DNA from: Aequoribacter fuscus | GTDB taxonomy: Bacteria > Pseudomonadota > Gammaproteobacteria > Pseudomonadales > Halieaceae | Length of the DNA stretch: 64,000 nucleotides | Assembly: GCF_009910365.1 (NCBI RefSeq) | Contig: NZ_CP036423.1 | Span: 310,001 to 374,000, forward strand | Direction of reading: 5' to 3' | Shown: piece by piece, positions 9,267-18,348 of the stretch | Numbering within the stretch: position 1 is the stretch's first letter | How the letters are laid out: every line of letters begins with the position of its first letter | Position numbers and translations under genes: made by a program | Notes under the pieces: generated by a model | Database searches by the model: none | Seen by the model: only the letters and a program-made list of their open reading frames with translations | Told to the model about the DNA's origin: nothing

Positions 9267-11198
9267 TTAAGATAACTTGTTGGCGACAAGGTGATCCACC
9301 ACAGAGGGATCCGCCAGGGTGCTGGTATCGCCCAGGCTGTCCAGCTCGTTCTCGGCGATCTTGCGCAGGATGCGACGCATGATCTTGCCGGAGCGCGTCT
9401 TGGGCAGGCCCGGGGCCCACTGGATAATGTCGGGCTTGGCGATGGGGCCGATTTCCTTCACACACAGCTGGATCAACTCCGCGCGCAAGTCGTCGTCCGG
9501 CTCCACGCCTGCCATCGGGGTGACATAGGCGTAGATACCCTGGCCCTTGATATCGTGGGGGAAGCCGACCACGGCGGCCTCTGCGATCTTGTCGTGCAGT
9601 ACCAGGGCGCTCTCCACCTCGGCGGTGCCCATGCGGTGGCCGGATACGTTGAGCACGTCGTCCACACGGCCGGTGATCCAGTAGTAGCCGTCCTCGTCGC
9701 GGGTGGCGCCGTCACCGGTGAAGTAGTAGCCGGCATAGTTGCTGAAGTAGGTGTCTATCATGCGCTGGTGATCGCCATAGACACTGCGGATCTGGCTGGG
9801 CCAGGAGGACTTCACCACCAGGTAGCCGGAACCGGCGCCTTCAACCTCGGAGCCGTCTTCGTTCAGCAGGGCCAGCTCCACACCGAAGAAGGGGAAGGTG
9901 GCGGAACCGGGCTTGAGGTCTACAGCCCCGGGCAGCGGGGTGATCATGTGGGCGCCGGTCTCGGTCTGCCACCAGGTATCGATGATGGGGCAACGCTCGT
10001 CGCCGACCACGCGGTGGTACCACTCCCAGGCCTCCGGGTTGATAGGCTCACCCACGGTGCCAAGCAGGCGCAGGCTGGAACGGGAGGAGCGGGTAACCGG
10101 CTCATCGCCCACCGCCATCAGGGCGCGGATCGCCGTGGGGGCAGTGTAGAAAGTGTTGACCTGGTGCTTGTCCACCACTTCCCAGCAGCGGCCGGCATCG
10201 GGGTAGGTGGGGACGCCCTCGAACATCAGGGAGATGGCGCCGTTGGCCAGGGGGCCGTAGACGATGTAGGTGTGGCCGGTCACCCAGCCCACATCGGCGG
10301 TGCACCAATAGACCTCGCCCTCGCGATAGTCGAACACGTACTTGAAGGTCATGGCCGCCTGCAGCAGGTAGCCGCCGGTGGTGTGCAGCACGCCCTTGGG
10401 CTTGCCGGTGGAGCCGGAAGTATAGAGGATGAACAGCGGGTCTTCGGAGTCCATGGGCTCCGGCGCGCAATCGGCGTCGGCGCCAGCCATCAACTCGTGG
10501 TACCACTGGTCGCGGCCTTCCACCCAGTTGACGTCATTGCCGGTGCGCTCTACCACCAGGCAGGTGTGTACATTGGGGCAGGACTGCAGCGCCTTGTCGG
10601 CGTTGACCTTGAGCGGTACCGAGCGTCCACCGCGCACGCCCTCGTCGGCAGTGATCACGGTCTGGCAGTCGGAATCGAGGATACGATCCTTCAGCGCTTC
10701 GGGCGAGAAGCCGCCGAACACAATGGAGTGAACCGCGCCGATGCGGGTACAGGCGAGCATGGCGTAGGCCGCCTCGGGAATCATCGGCATGTAGATGCAG
10801 ACCCGGTCGCCTTTCTGTACGCCGCGCGCCTTCAACACGTTAGCCAGCTTACAGACCTGTTCCTTCAGCTCGCCATAGGTGATGTGCTTGCTGTCGGCGG
10901 GATCATCCCCCTCCCAGATCAGCGCGGTCTGGTCGGCGCGCTCCGGCAGGTGACGGTCGATACAGTTGTAGCTGACATTGAGCTTGCCGCCTGAGAACCA
11001 GGCAGCCTCGCCCTTCACGAAATCGTAGTTGACCACGCTGTCCCAGGGCTGGTCCCAACTCAGGAACTCACTGGCCATCTCGCCAAAGAAGCCCTCGGGA
11101 TCCTCGATGGAGCGCTTGTACATGGCCTGGTACTTCTCGGCGTTGATGTGCGCGTCTTTGAAATTCGCTGGTACTGGGTGTGTCTGAAACTCGGACAT
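9267..11198 (-). CDS. acs: Acetyl-CoA synthetase (AMP-forming)
   Basis: Converts acetate, ATP and CoA to acetyl-CoA. 643 residues, matching E. coli Acs in length. It shows the N-terminal Acs cap, the P-loop [15 protein letters not shown], the acetate-pocket region with [17 protein letters not shown], the [20 protein letters not shown] hinge, and the regulatory/catalytic lysine in [11 protein letters not shown] (the target of Pat acetylation in known Acs). AGGAG lies 6 bases before the ATG. It lies downstream of the ExaC-type aldehyde dehydrogenase on the same strand, giving acetaldehyde to acetate to acetyl-CoA. The gene is visibly richer in G+C than the transporter and receptor genes of the same island, pointing to a separate origin within the cargo. 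Confidence 0.96.
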   Translation of the reverse strand: MSEFQTHPVPANFKDAHINAEKYQAMYKRSIEDPEGFFGEMASEFLSWDQPWDSVVNYDFVKGEAAWFSGGKLNVSYNCIDRHLPERADQTALIWEGDDPADSKHITYGELKEQVCKLANVLKARGVQKGDRVCIYMPMIPEAAYAMLACTRIGAVHSIVFGGFSPEALKDRILDSDCQTVITADEGVRGGRSVPLKVNADKALQSCPNVHTCLVVERTGNDVNWVEGRDQWYHELMAGADADCAPEPMDSEDPLFILYTSGSTGKPKGVLHTTGGYLLQAAMTFKYVFDYREGEVYWCTADVGWVTGHTYIVYGPLANGAISLMFEGVPTYPDAGRCWEVVDKHQVNTFYTAPTAIRALMAVGDEPVTRSSRSSLRLLGTVGEPINPEAWEWYHRVVGDERCPIIDTWWQTETGAHMITPLPGAVDLKPGSATFPFFGVELALLNEDGSEVEGAGSGYLVVKSSWPSQIRSVYGDHQRMIDTYFSNYAGYYFTGDGATRDEDGYYWITGRVDDVLNVSGHRMGTAEVESALVLHDKIAEAAVVGFPHDIKGQGIYAYVTPMAGVEPDDDLRAELIQLCVKEIGPIAKPDIIQWAPGLPKTRSGKIMRRILRKIAENELDSLGDTSTLADPSVVDHLVANKLS

Positions 11199-11311
11199 TC
11201 CAACTCCTGTAGTAAGGATAGGTCACTGAGCCATTCAACACGTGACCAAGTCGGGGTTAAATTCAAGCTGGCACGGCGAGAATGGTTGAGACTAAATTTT
11301 CTGGCATTAGA

Positions 11312-11341
11312 AATGCCCCAAGGTGATTACCAAGGGGCATT
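11312..11341 (-). terminator. Hairpin between aldehyde dehydrogenase and acs
   Basis: 8-bp stem AATGCCCC / GGGGCATT with a partly paired inner loop. On the minus strand it follows the aldehyde dehydrogenase stop by about 25 bases. The T-run after it is poor (TCTAAT), so it may be a weak terminator, an attenuator or an mRNA-stabilising element that sets the ratio between the two genes. Confidence 0.45.
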
Positions 11342-11367
11342 AAGACCATTAAGGCAGTAGTTTGGAC

Positions 11368-12888
11368 TCAGAAGAAACCCAGCGGGTCGATGCTGTAGCT
11401 CACCAGCAGGTTCTTGGTCTGCTGGTAATGGTCAAGCATCATCTTGTGGGTTTCACGGCCAATACCCGACTTCTTGTATCCGCCAAAGGCCGCGTGCGCA
11501 GGATAGGCGTGGTAGCAGTTGGTCCACACGCGACCCGCCTGAATGCCCCGTCCCATGCGGTAGGCGCGATTCATGTCGCGGGTCCAGACGCCGGCACCCA
11601 GGCCATAGTCAGTATCGTTGGCGATGGCCAGTGCTTCGGCCTCGTCCTTGAAAGAGGTCACACCCAGCGTCGGCCCAAAGATCTCCTCCTGGAAAATGCG
11701 CATGTCGTTCTTGCCCGCCATCAGGGTCGGCTGCACGTAGTAACCGCCGGACAGATCACCGGACAGGTTGGCACTATCACCGCCGATCAGAATCTGTGCA
11801 CCTTCCTGCCGACCGATCTCCATGTAGCTCATGATCTTGTCAAACTGTTCCTTGGAGGCCTGCGCACCAACCTGTGTCTCAGGATCCAGCGGATTGCCCT
11901 GCTTAATGGTCTTTGAACGCTCAACCACGATATCAAGGAAACGGTCATAGATGGATTCCTGGATCAGTGCACGGGAGGGACAGGTACACACTTCACCCTG
12001 GTTGAAGAAGCCCAGCAGCAGACCCTCCGCACACTTGTTAAGGTAGTCATCTTCATAGTCCAGAACATCCTCAAAGTAGATATTCGGTGACTTACCACCC
12101 AGCTCAACCGTTGAAGGAATGAGGTTGTTCGCCGCGCACTTGAGAATCTCATTACCCACCGCCGTCGAGCCGGTGAAGGCCAGCTTGGCAATGCGTGTAC
12201 TTTGCGAGAGTGCCGCCCCCGCTTCCGCCCCGAAGCCGTTGACGATATTAACCACGCCAGCGGGCAGAATGTCCTGTATCAGCTCCATCACCAGGAGAAT
12301 GGTCACCGGGGTCTGCTCGGCGGGCTTCATGACCACGCAGTTACCCGCGGCCAGCGCCGGCGCCAGTTTCCAGGCGGCCATCAGCAGGGGGAAGTTCCAG
12401 GGAATGATCTGGCCCACCACGCCGTAGGGCTCGTGGAAGTGATAGCTGGCCGTTGTCGCATCCAGTTCAGCGGCGCTGCCTTCCTGGGCCCTGATGCAGC
12501 CCGCAAAATAGCGGAAGTGGTCTACAAACAGGGGCAGGTCAGCATTCAGGGTCTCGCGTACGGCTTTACCATTCTCCCAGGTCTCCGCAACCGCCAGCAT
12601 TTCAAGATTCTGCTCGACGCGGTCAGCGATCTTCAGCAGCAGGTTGGACCGGTCGGCTACCGAGGTGGCACCCCAACTTGCTCGCGCTGCATGCGCCGCA
12701 TCAAGGGCCTTCTCAATATCCGCCGCCGAGGAACGGGCCACCTCACAGTACACCTGGCCGGTTACCGGAGTCACATTTTCGAAGTAACGGCCGTCAGCGG
12801 GCGCTACCCATTCGCCGCCGATGAAATTGTCATAGCGCGATTTGAAGGAAACTACAGATCCTTCCTGGCCGGGTTGTGCATACGTCAT
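11368..12888 (-). CDS. exaC: NAD+-dependent aldehyde dehydrogenase, ExaC/AldB type
   Basis: Oxidises short aliphatic aldehydes, acetaldehyde in the known ExaC of Pseudomonas aeruginosa, to the acid. 506 residues, the same length as ExaC, with the same N-terminal pattern ([21 protein letters not shown]) and long identical-looking blocks ([37 protein letters not shown]). Cofactor motif FTGSTAVG, general base Glu in ELGGKSPN, catalytic Cys301 in [14 protein letters not shown] precedes the ATG by 7 bases. In pseudomonads exaC works with a PQQ ethanol dehydrogenase (ExaA) and acetate activation. This island holds the same three activities. It lies 86 bases after the radical activase, so it may equally take the aldehyde product of the glycyl radical enzyme. 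Confidence 0.93.
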   Translation of the reverse strand: MTYAQPGQEGSVVSFKSRYDNFIGGEWVAPADGRYFENVTPVTGQVYCEVARSSAADIEKALDAAHAARASWGATSVADRSNLLLKIADRVEQNLEMLAVAETWENGKAVRETLNADLPLFVDHFRYFAGCIRAQEGSAAELDATTASYHFHEPYGVVGQIIPWNFPLLMAAWKLAPALAAGNCVVMKPAEQTPVTILLVMELIQDILPAGVVNIVNGFGAEAGAALSQSTRIAKLAFTGSTAVGNEILKCAANNLIPSTVELGGKSPNIYFEDVLDYEDDYLNKCAEGLLLGFFNQGEVCTCPSRALIQESIYDRFLDIVVERSKTIKQGNPLDPETQVGAQASKEQFDKIMSYMEIGRQEGAQILIGGDSANLSGDLSGGYYVQPTLMAGKNDMRIFQEEIFGPTLGVTSFKDEAEALAIANDTDYGLGAGVWTRDMNRAYRMGRGIQAGRVWTNCYHAYPAHAAFGGYKKSGIGRETHKMMLDHYQQTKNLLVSYSIDPLGFF

Positions 12889-12974
12889 TTTATTTTCCTC
12901 ATGTGATGGACAGATTGATTATGGGTTATAGGTAAAGCGAAATCAAGAAGGCGCCGGCTGTCTGAGCTGATACA

Positions 12975-13949
12975 TCACCTGTGACAATGGACGTGAATAC
13001 CTCTGGACTCAAAAATCTCCGTACAGCGGTCAAGCTCCGCGTCCGGCATGAACTTGCCTGTCCCTTCACCGAAGTCCAGACGCTGGACACTGCCGAAGCG
13101 TGGCAGCTTGTCGAGCCAAATCGGGTTGTACGGCAAGATCTGCATGTTCTTTACGCCGTTCTCGAGCATAAAGTCAGCAATGGCACTGAGGTTTTCATCC
13201 GTGTCGGTGATAAAGGGCACCAACGGGACCCGCGGCAGAACCTCGATCACCGAATCCCGTGCCAGGGCCTGGACCTTCCTGAAGTTCTCATGAATAGAAT
13301 GGTTGGGAACGCCGCAGTACTGCTTGTGCGCATCGCTGTCCATCAACTTGAGATCAAAGTAGATGGTGTCGGTGTAGGGCAATACCAGATTTTCAAATAC
13401 CTTGTAATTGAATAGGCCCGCTGTCTGGATCAGCGTGTGAACATTCCGCTGCTTCAGCCGCGAGAACAGTTCGCCGACCGAATCCATCTGCATCAGCGCC
13501 TCGCCGCCGGAGACAGTAACCCCGCCGCCGGAGGCCTCGAAGAAGGCCTCGTCTTCAAGCACCTTCTCCACCAGATGATCCATGTCGATGTCATTGCCAC
13601 AGCGCTCCAGAGCACCGGATGGGCAGACATCAACGCACTTGAAGCACTGGGTGCATTTGTCGCGGATGATTTTGTCGGGCGAACTCAGGTCGATCGCCTG
13701 CTCGGGGCAGGCGTCAGCACAGTCGTGACAGCTGATGCACTTCTCTGCATCATAGGAGAGTTCGTAACCGGTGTTGATGCTTTCCGGATTCTGGCACCAG
13801 GTACAAGACAGCGGGCAGCCCTTGAAGAACACCACGCTGCGAATACCCGGCCCGTCGTCCAGGGTGTTTCTCTTGATGTCGAAGTACAGCGAAGCCTTCC
13901 TTGGCTCGGTAACTGCTATCGCATCAATCAGGCTTGCATCAGGCCCCAT
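12975..13949 (-). CDS. Glycyl-radical-enzyme activating protein (radical SAM)
   Basis: Generates the glycyl radical on the partner enzyme by reductive cleavage of S-adenosylmethionine on a 4Fe-4S cluster. 324 residues. Radical SAM cysteines C45, C49 and C52 (GCPLSCTWC). Then come two extra ferredoxin-like 4Fe-4S sites with C71, C74, C77, C81 and C99, C102, C105, C109, the insert that separates activases of the dehydratase/decarboxylase type from plain PflA. GGGVTVSGGEAL is the SAM-contact motif. The start codon overlaps the end of the glycyl radical enzyme gene by 11 bases, so the two are translationally coupled. Family knowledge assigns the partner from adjacency; the two are clearly a pair. 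Confidence 0.95.
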   Translation of the reverse strand: MGPDASLIDAIAVTEPRKASLYFDIKRNTLDDGPGIRSVVFFKGCPLSCTWCQNPESINTGYELSYDAEKCISCHDCADACPEQAIDLSSPDKIIRDKCTQCFKCVDVCPSGALERCGNDIDMDHLVEKVLEDEAFFEASGGGVTVSGGEALMQMDSVGELFSRLKQRNVHTLIQTAGLFNYKVFENLVLPYTDTIYFDLKLMDSDAHKQYCGVPNHSIHENFRKVQALARDSVIEVLPRVPLVPFITDTDENLSAIADFMLENGVKNMQILPYNPIWLDKLPRFGSVQRLDFGEGTGKFMPDAELDRCTEIFESRGIHVHCHR

Positions 13950-16326
13950 TACTGCTCCGGGATATCACCTCATCCTGCATTTCAGGTGATAGATCGTTGA
14001 AGTACGCCGAGTAGCCAGATACCCGAATCAGCAGGTTGGGGTGCAACTCCGGGTTGTCCCGTGCCTCAATCAGGATTTTCGGATCCAGCATATTGGCCTG
14101 CACCTGCATACCGTGCCGTTTGAAGTACACCTTGTACATGCTACCCAGTGCACTCTTACCATCGTCACACTCGTAACTGGAGGCATCCAGCTTGATATTG
14201 AAGTTGATGCCATTGGCAAACTTCTTGAAATCGATCCGGTTCATCGAATTGATCAAGGCGGTGGAGCCACGCTTGTCTGCACCGTTTTCCGGCGCAAAAC
14301 CCGAGGCGAAGGTCTCGCCGGCACGACGGCCATTTGGTGTGGCATTGATCAGCCCGCCGAAGTGGGTGTGGGAAGTGTTGGAGTACACGCCCGCCAGGTA
14401 CTGGCCACCGCGGGTATTCTTGCCCAGGGCGTGAATGGAATCGGAGTAGTGATCCCCGACCCACTTCATCCAGGCATCCGCCTTGGGAATATCGTTGCCA
14501 AATTTATCGATGCCTTCCAGCCTGGTCCGCACAACCTCATCCGAGAGATTGTCTTTCAGGTGAGCGACCAGCTCCTCAAGGGTGAGCCACTTGTCCTCGA
14601 ACACAGCACTCTCAATGGCCCCCAGGGAATCGGCCACGACCGCCATGCCGGTGCCCTGGATACCGGAGAAATTGTACTTCGCGCCACCCTGTGTAGAGCA
14701 AACGCCCTGCTCCAGGCAGCCTTCGAGTGTAGCGCTGGTAAGAGGGGTGGGGTGGTACTCGGCGTTGAACTGTTCACACTTCTGCAAATCCGCGTGCAGC
14801 TTGCCCAGCTGATGCTTCACCTGCACCTTGTAGGCGTCCAATACGTCATCCATGCTCTTCATGCTGGAGACCGGGGGTGTCTTGACACCGATCTGTCGGT
14901 CAGAACCAAACTGGCACCCCTCGTTGAGCGCCATTTCCAGGGCCAGGGCCATGTTGTACATCCCGGCGTCGGTGGAACCCAGGGTCTTGCCCGGCGCCGT
15001 GGGCTCAACACAGCCGATGGCGACATAGTCCCTGGCATCCTCCAGGGAATAACCGACATTCATCATGGACTCGATGATGGTCTCGTCGTTATACATGGCG
15101 GGCGCCGAACCCGGGCCGAAGTTCACCCGGATGACCTCATCGTAGAATGCCTTGGGTGTGTTCTCGTGGAGACGGACGTGGAAGTTGGGCTGGCGCATGC
15201 GCAACTCATCGGCGAGCTCCAACAAAATGAAACTCAGTTCATTGGTCGCATCGTTGCCCTCGGAGTCCTGACCACCGATGGTCACTACCTCCCAGCTGGT
15301 CAATCCACCGAGCATGCTGGTCAGCTCGTCGGAGTACATGGGGATGGTTTCGCATACCTTTACGCAGAAAGCTCCCAGAATATCTTTCGCCTCTTGTCTT
15401 GAAATACGTCCAGCCGCCAAATCCTCTTCATAGTAGGAATTCAGGAATTGGTCCACGCGGCCCGGACAGGTGGTTTCACCTATTGTCTCCTGGAAAATGG
15501 CGATGTGGGTGAGGGTCATTGATTGGACCGCTTCATAGAAACTGGTTGCGCCATAACGTGGTACGCGAGCGCAGACCTCCGCAATCCGCTCTAGATCAAG
15601 TTTCCGCTGAGGGTCCGCTTCAGCCTCTGCCAGCCTACGCGCCTCGGTCGCATAGCGGTCACCAAACTCTGCCAGCGCATTCATTGAGATTTTCACAGAC
15701 TGGTAGAAGTCCAGCTTGGAGGGATCGTTGGTTTGTGCCTCGAAGGCCTCCACCTCGGCGATGATGCCCTCGGCACCCAGTTTGATCACTTTCTCGTAGC
15801 CGGGTGCCAGGTGAGCAATACCACCAGCCTCATACAATTGGTACTGCAGTGCTTCACTCTGCTCCTTAACAAAGCGCATCTGCTCTTCCTGCCCGTCAAA
15901 GGCAAGATAAGCCATATTCTTGTCCATCCAGAACGGAATATATGACTGGAGTTTTGCCTGCTCGTCTTCGCTGATCTCGAGAGGATTGACCTTGCGGGTG
16001 GGTAGTTTGTCGACACCAATCATTATGCCCAGACCGCCCAACTCCGGATAACAGATGCCGGCGACCCGTTTGGCGGTGAAGTTGCCAACAATCAGCTCGT
16101 CAGGATAGATTTTCACCGTTTTGTTGGCCAGGACGTGGCGTGTCGCTTCAGCTATCTGAACGGCCGTAGATTTCCCATCGTTGGCCTCATCCATGTAATA
16201 CTCTGACCAAAGCACTGCGCGCTCGATGCAGCCACCGTAGGTAGCCTCGTCGACAGCTTTCTTCAGGCGAGCGACTCGAGCACCATCTTCCAGTGACTGA
16301 CCAACGACATTAGTAATTGCATTCAT
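13939..16326 (-). CDS. Glycyl radical enzyme of the dehydratase / lyase branch (pyruvate formate-lyase superfamily)
   Basis: 795 residues. Thiyl-radical loop GCVEP with Cys439 and general base Glu441. Glycyl radical site RVSGYSAYF with Gly771 near the C-terminus, as required. Asp453, 14 residues after the Cys, matches a substrate-binding Asp of glycerol dehydratase (D447). His172 could match its H164. The His-Ser pair that binds glycerol in that enzyme (H281, S282) seems replaced by GET in IGETTCPGRVDQ. So this is an eliminase-type enzyme (C-O, C-N or C-S cleavage, or decarboxylation), not pyruvate formate-lyase, but its substrate is open. The neighbours ExaC and Acs would take acetaldehyde. 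That product is made by known relatives from choline, isethionate or ethylene glycol. No microcompartment genes are present. It is the first gene of the minus-strand catabolic series, divergent from a LysR regulator. AGGTG precedes the ATG. Confidence 0.93.
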   Translation of the reverse strand: MNAITNVVGQSLEDGARVARLKKAVDEATYGGCIERAVLWSEYYMDEANDGKSTAVQIAEATRHVLANKTVKIYPDELIVGNFTAKRVAGICYPELGGLGIMIGVDKLPTRKVNPLEISEDEQAKLQSYIPFWMDKNMAYLAFDGQEEQMRFVKEQSEALQYQLYEAGGIAHLAPGYEKVIKLGAEGIIAEVEAFEAQTNDPSKLDFYQSVKISMNALAEFGDRYATEARRLAEAEADPQRKLDLERIAEVCARVPRYGATSFYEAVQSMTLTHIAIFQETIGETTCPGRVDQFLNSYYEEDLAAGRISRQEAKDILGAFCVKVCETIPMYSDELTSMLGGLTSWEVVTIGGQDSEGNDATNELSFILLELADELRMRQPNFHVRLHENTPKAFYDEVIRVNFGPGSAPAMYNDETIIESMMNVGYSLEDARDYVAIGCVEPTAPGKTLGSTDAGMYNMALALEMALNEGCQFGSDRQIGVKTPPVSSMKSMDDVLDAYKVQVKHQLGKLHADLQKCEQFNAEYHPTPLTSATLEGCLEQGVCSTQGGAKYNFSGIQGTGMAVVADSLGAIESAVFEDKWLTLEELVAHLKDNLSDEVVRTRLEGIDKFGNDIPKADAWMKWVGDHYSDSIHALGKNTRGGQYLAGVYSNTSHTHFGGLINATPNGRRAGETFASGFAPENGADKRGSTALINSMNRIDFKKFANGINFNIKLDASSYECDDGKSALGSMYKVYFKRHGMQVQANMLDPKILIEARDNPELHPNLLIRVSGYSAYFNDLSPEMQDEVISRSSNGA

Positions 16327-16451
16327 ATTTCACCTCGCGTCTCAGCGCTTGACTCAAAAGTTTAATATTGTTTTTGAAGCTACGGTTGCTTTACATGTCG
16401 CCCCGTCTTAAACGAAGCACATACTATGAAGAGTACAAGGAGTTGATATTA

Positions 16452-16494
16452 ATTCAAATAGATAATATATAAGAGTATTATCAGTTATTTGAAT
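16452..16494. promoter_or_regulatory. Inverted repeat in the GRE / LysR divergent promoter
   Basis: ATTCAAATAGATAATA (16452-16467) faces TATTATCAGTTATTTGAAT (16476-16494), an imperfect inverted repeat in the 180-base space between the glycyl radical enzyme gene and the LysR gene. LysR regulators usually bind such AT-rich dyads in the divergent promoter they share with their target, so this is a candidate operator. It covers the TTG at 16489, which argues against that codon as a start. Confidence 0.55.
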
Positions 16495-16506
16495 AAGAGG
16501 TGGTCG

Positions 16507-17445
16507 GTGCTTCGAAACCAGGATTTGAATCTCTTGCCCATATTTGATGCATTGATGCAGGAGCAGCAGCTTTCCAGGGCGGCGGAACGGTTGTGTATGA
16601 GCCAGCCTGCAGTTAGTAATGCATTGAAACGTCTCCGAATCAGCTTCAGGGATGATCTATTTGTCAGGACAAGACGGGGGCTGAAGCCAACCCAGCGCGC
16701 AGTGGAGCTGCATGAGGCTATAGCACCTGTTCTGGAGTCACTCAGCCATACGTTCGACGATCAAACCTTTAGTCCAGAAGTATCAGATAGGACGTTGGAT
16801 ATCTCCATGGATATTGCAGCGGAGTATGTTTTCGCTCCTGATGTGCTAGGGATACTGCTTCCGGTGGCTCCAAACCTTAGGATTCGGTTCCATCCTGACC
16901 ATATTCCGGACATTGCTGGGCGTTTGAAGGATGGGCGTTTGAACTATGCATTGGAGTATGGGCCAGTCTTATCCGATGAGTTTGATTCGGCTCATTTTGC
17001 GGACGAAACCCTGTCAGTTATTTGTGCCAAGAGTCACCCGAGCATCAAGGGAAGTCTCTCCCTGGAGCAATACACGTCGCTTCCGCATGTGTCGCTGGTC
17101 CCACGCCCCAGCTTTTCTGCTGGTCAAACAGCTGGAGAAGTAACTCCCGTTGAGTACATCGTCGGAGGTGACTTGCCTACAAGGAATATTGGTCTCAGGG
17201 TGGCCAGTTCGCTCGCTATTCCTGAGATCGTCGCGACAACAGACCTTATTGCCACGCTGTCTACCCGACTAGTTTTACCGCTTGTTGAATCGGGGGAACT
17301 GCAGCGTTTCGATCCGCCTTTCAACAATATAGGGTTTGAGTTTCGTCTGTACTGGCATAAGAGTCGGTCTAAAGATCCATTTCATCAATGGTTTATCAAC
17401 GAGCTTGCTGAACACCAAAATAGTATTCGAGGTCAGAGGAACTAA
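16507..17445 (+). CDS. LysR-family transcriptional regulator (NodD/SyrM-like length)
   Basis: Winged-helix DNA-binding domain at residues 1-60 (LSRAAERLCMSQPAVSNALKRL), followed by a periplasmic-binding-protein-like effector domain, 312 residues. The open frame extends to a TTG at 16489. GTG at 16507 is preferred because AGAGG lies just before it, it begins the usual family start (LRNQDLNLLPIFDALM), and the upstream part overlaps a probable operator. Transcribed divergently from the glycyl radical enzyme gene and thus its likely regulator, responding to the pathway substrate or an intermediate. Its 3' end is 20 bases from the convergent GntR gene. Confidence 0.88.
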   Translation: MLRNQDLNLLPIFDALMQEQQLSRAAERLCMSQPAVSNALKRLRISFRDDLFVRTRRGLKPTQRAVELHEAIAPVLESLSHTFDDQTFSPEVSDRTLDISMDIAAEYVFAPDVLGILLPVAPNLRIRFHPDHIPDIAGRLKDGRLNYALEYGPVLSDEFDSAHFADETLSVICAKSHPSIKGSLSLEQYTSLPHVSLVPRPSFSAGQTAGEVTPVEYIVGGDLPTRNIGLRVASSLAIPEIVATTDLIATLSTRLVLPLVESGELQRFDPPFNNIGFEFRLYWHKSRSKDPFHQWFINELAEHQNSIRGQRN

Positions 17446-17465
17446 GATTACACTGAATCTGCAAG

Positions 17466-18230
17466 CTATTGTTTTTCCCTTATTAGTTCCCACTTTCCAG
17501 CGCGCTCCAGCCGTTGATTTTCCATTTCAATGGCTTGCAGGCTCTTTCGAATTTCCTGAATGTGGAGAACTGCTGCGGCACGTGCTTCATCTGGCTTCTG
17601 GTCCATAATGGCCACAAAGATAGAGTGATGTTGTGCACTCAACATCATTCGCTGTTCTGGCCGATGATAGAGATTATTTACTGATGTGATAACAGAATCT
17701 AATAGCAGTTGGGACAAACTACGCAACGTGTATGCCAGGAAGGGATTGTGGGTTGCTTCTGATATCGCTTGATGAAAGTTGTGATCCAGCTTTGCTTCGA
17801 TGTTCACGTCAATCTCACCCGAGGTCGAATGGTCCATTGCTTCATAGGCCTTGGAAATACGATAGCGATCAGCCGGCGTCAGGCGTAAAGCAGCGTAGAA
17901 GGCGGATTGTCCCTCCAGTAACTCTCGGACCTCAAGGAGATCGTATACGGCCCTTGAGTGGTCTCGAAATAGGTGCCGAAGCGGCGACTGATCGGACGCT
18001 GCCGGTAACATTTCTGATACAAAGGATCCCCGGCCACGTTGAGTCTCGATAATTCCCCTGCCTCTTAACTCCTTCAGCGCTTCACGCACTACCGGCCGCG
18101 ATACAGAGAGTCTTTGGGCCAACTGGCGCTCGGAAGGGATTTTGCTCCCCGGGAGCAATGTTCTGTCTAGAATCAAGGCTTCCAACTGCCTGGCCACATC
18201 CTGATAGAACGGGTCGTTAGCGCTAATCAT
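17466..18230 (-). CDS. FadR-subfamily GntR transcriptional regulator (FCD domain)
   Basis: 254 residues. N-terminal winged helix (QLEALILDRTLLPGSKIPSE, then RQLAQRLSVSRPVVREAL) and a C-terminal all-helical FCD ligand-binding domain with the metal/ligand-type acidic and His positions (DHNFHQAI, near residue 145; HHSIF). Such repressors usually bind small carboxylates or sugar acids. The ATG directly abuts a perfect TGGT-type palindrome at 18231-18243 and there is no Shine-Dalgarno sequence, so the mRNA may be leaderless or the site may block translation initiation. A second copy of the palindrome core lies 73 bases further upstream. Autoregulation is likely. Its other targets inside the island are not visible as the same motif. 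Confidence 0.88.
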   Translation of the reverse strand: MISANDPFYQDVARQLEALILDRTLLPGSKIPSERQLAQRLSVSRPVVREALKELRGRGIIETQRGRGSFVSEMLPAASDQSPLRHLFRDHSRAVYDLLEVRELLEGQSAFYAALRLTPADRYRISKAYEAMDHSTSGEIDVNIEAKLDHNFHQAISEATHNPFLAYTLRSLSQLLLDSVITSVNNLYHRPEQRMMLSAQHHSIFVAIMDQKPDEARAAAVLHIQEIRKSLQAIEMENQRLERAGKWELIREKQ

Positions 18231-18243
18231 CTGGTATTACCAG
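18231..18243. promoter_or_regulatory. GntR/FadR-type operator, site 1
   Basis: CTGGTATTACCAG is a perfect dyad around a single central base and fits the TnGTnnnACnA consensus of FadR-subfamily regulators. It touches the start codon of the GntR gene, so binding would block both transcription and ribosome access. Confidence 0.75.
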
Positions 18244-18315
18244 TTTTTACATAATGAGAAACTATAGACGTATTCATTCAAATAGAGCTCTAAAGAAAAT
18301 AAATGGAAACACAAA

Positions 18316-18327
18316 CTGGTATTACCA
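18316..18327. promoter_or_regulatory. GntR/FadR-type operator, site 2
   Basis: CTGGTATTACCA is a second copy of the same core as site 1. The centre-to-centre distance is about 85 bases, or eight helical turns, which would permit looping between two dimers. It lies only 21 bases from the left terminal repeat of the complete Tn3 copy. Confidence 0.7.
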
Positions 18328-18348
18328 CAGGAATTAAGGGTTGTCTAT

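Noticed and set aside
9291-10994. 567-residue plus-strand open frame opposite acs
   Set aside because: Antisense shadow of a G+C-rich gene; the minus strand encodes a full Acs with all motifs, and the plus frame is low-complexity (Gly/Val/His-rich).
14041-15402. 453-residue plus-strand open frame opposite the glycyl radical enzyme
   Set aside because: Same reason: codon-bias shadow of a well-supported gene, no recognisable motif.
9267-16326. Bacterial microcompartment locus (choline or propanediol type)
   Set aside because: No shell proteins, phosphotransacylase or cobalamin genes in the cargo; only the radical enzyme and activase are shared with such loci.
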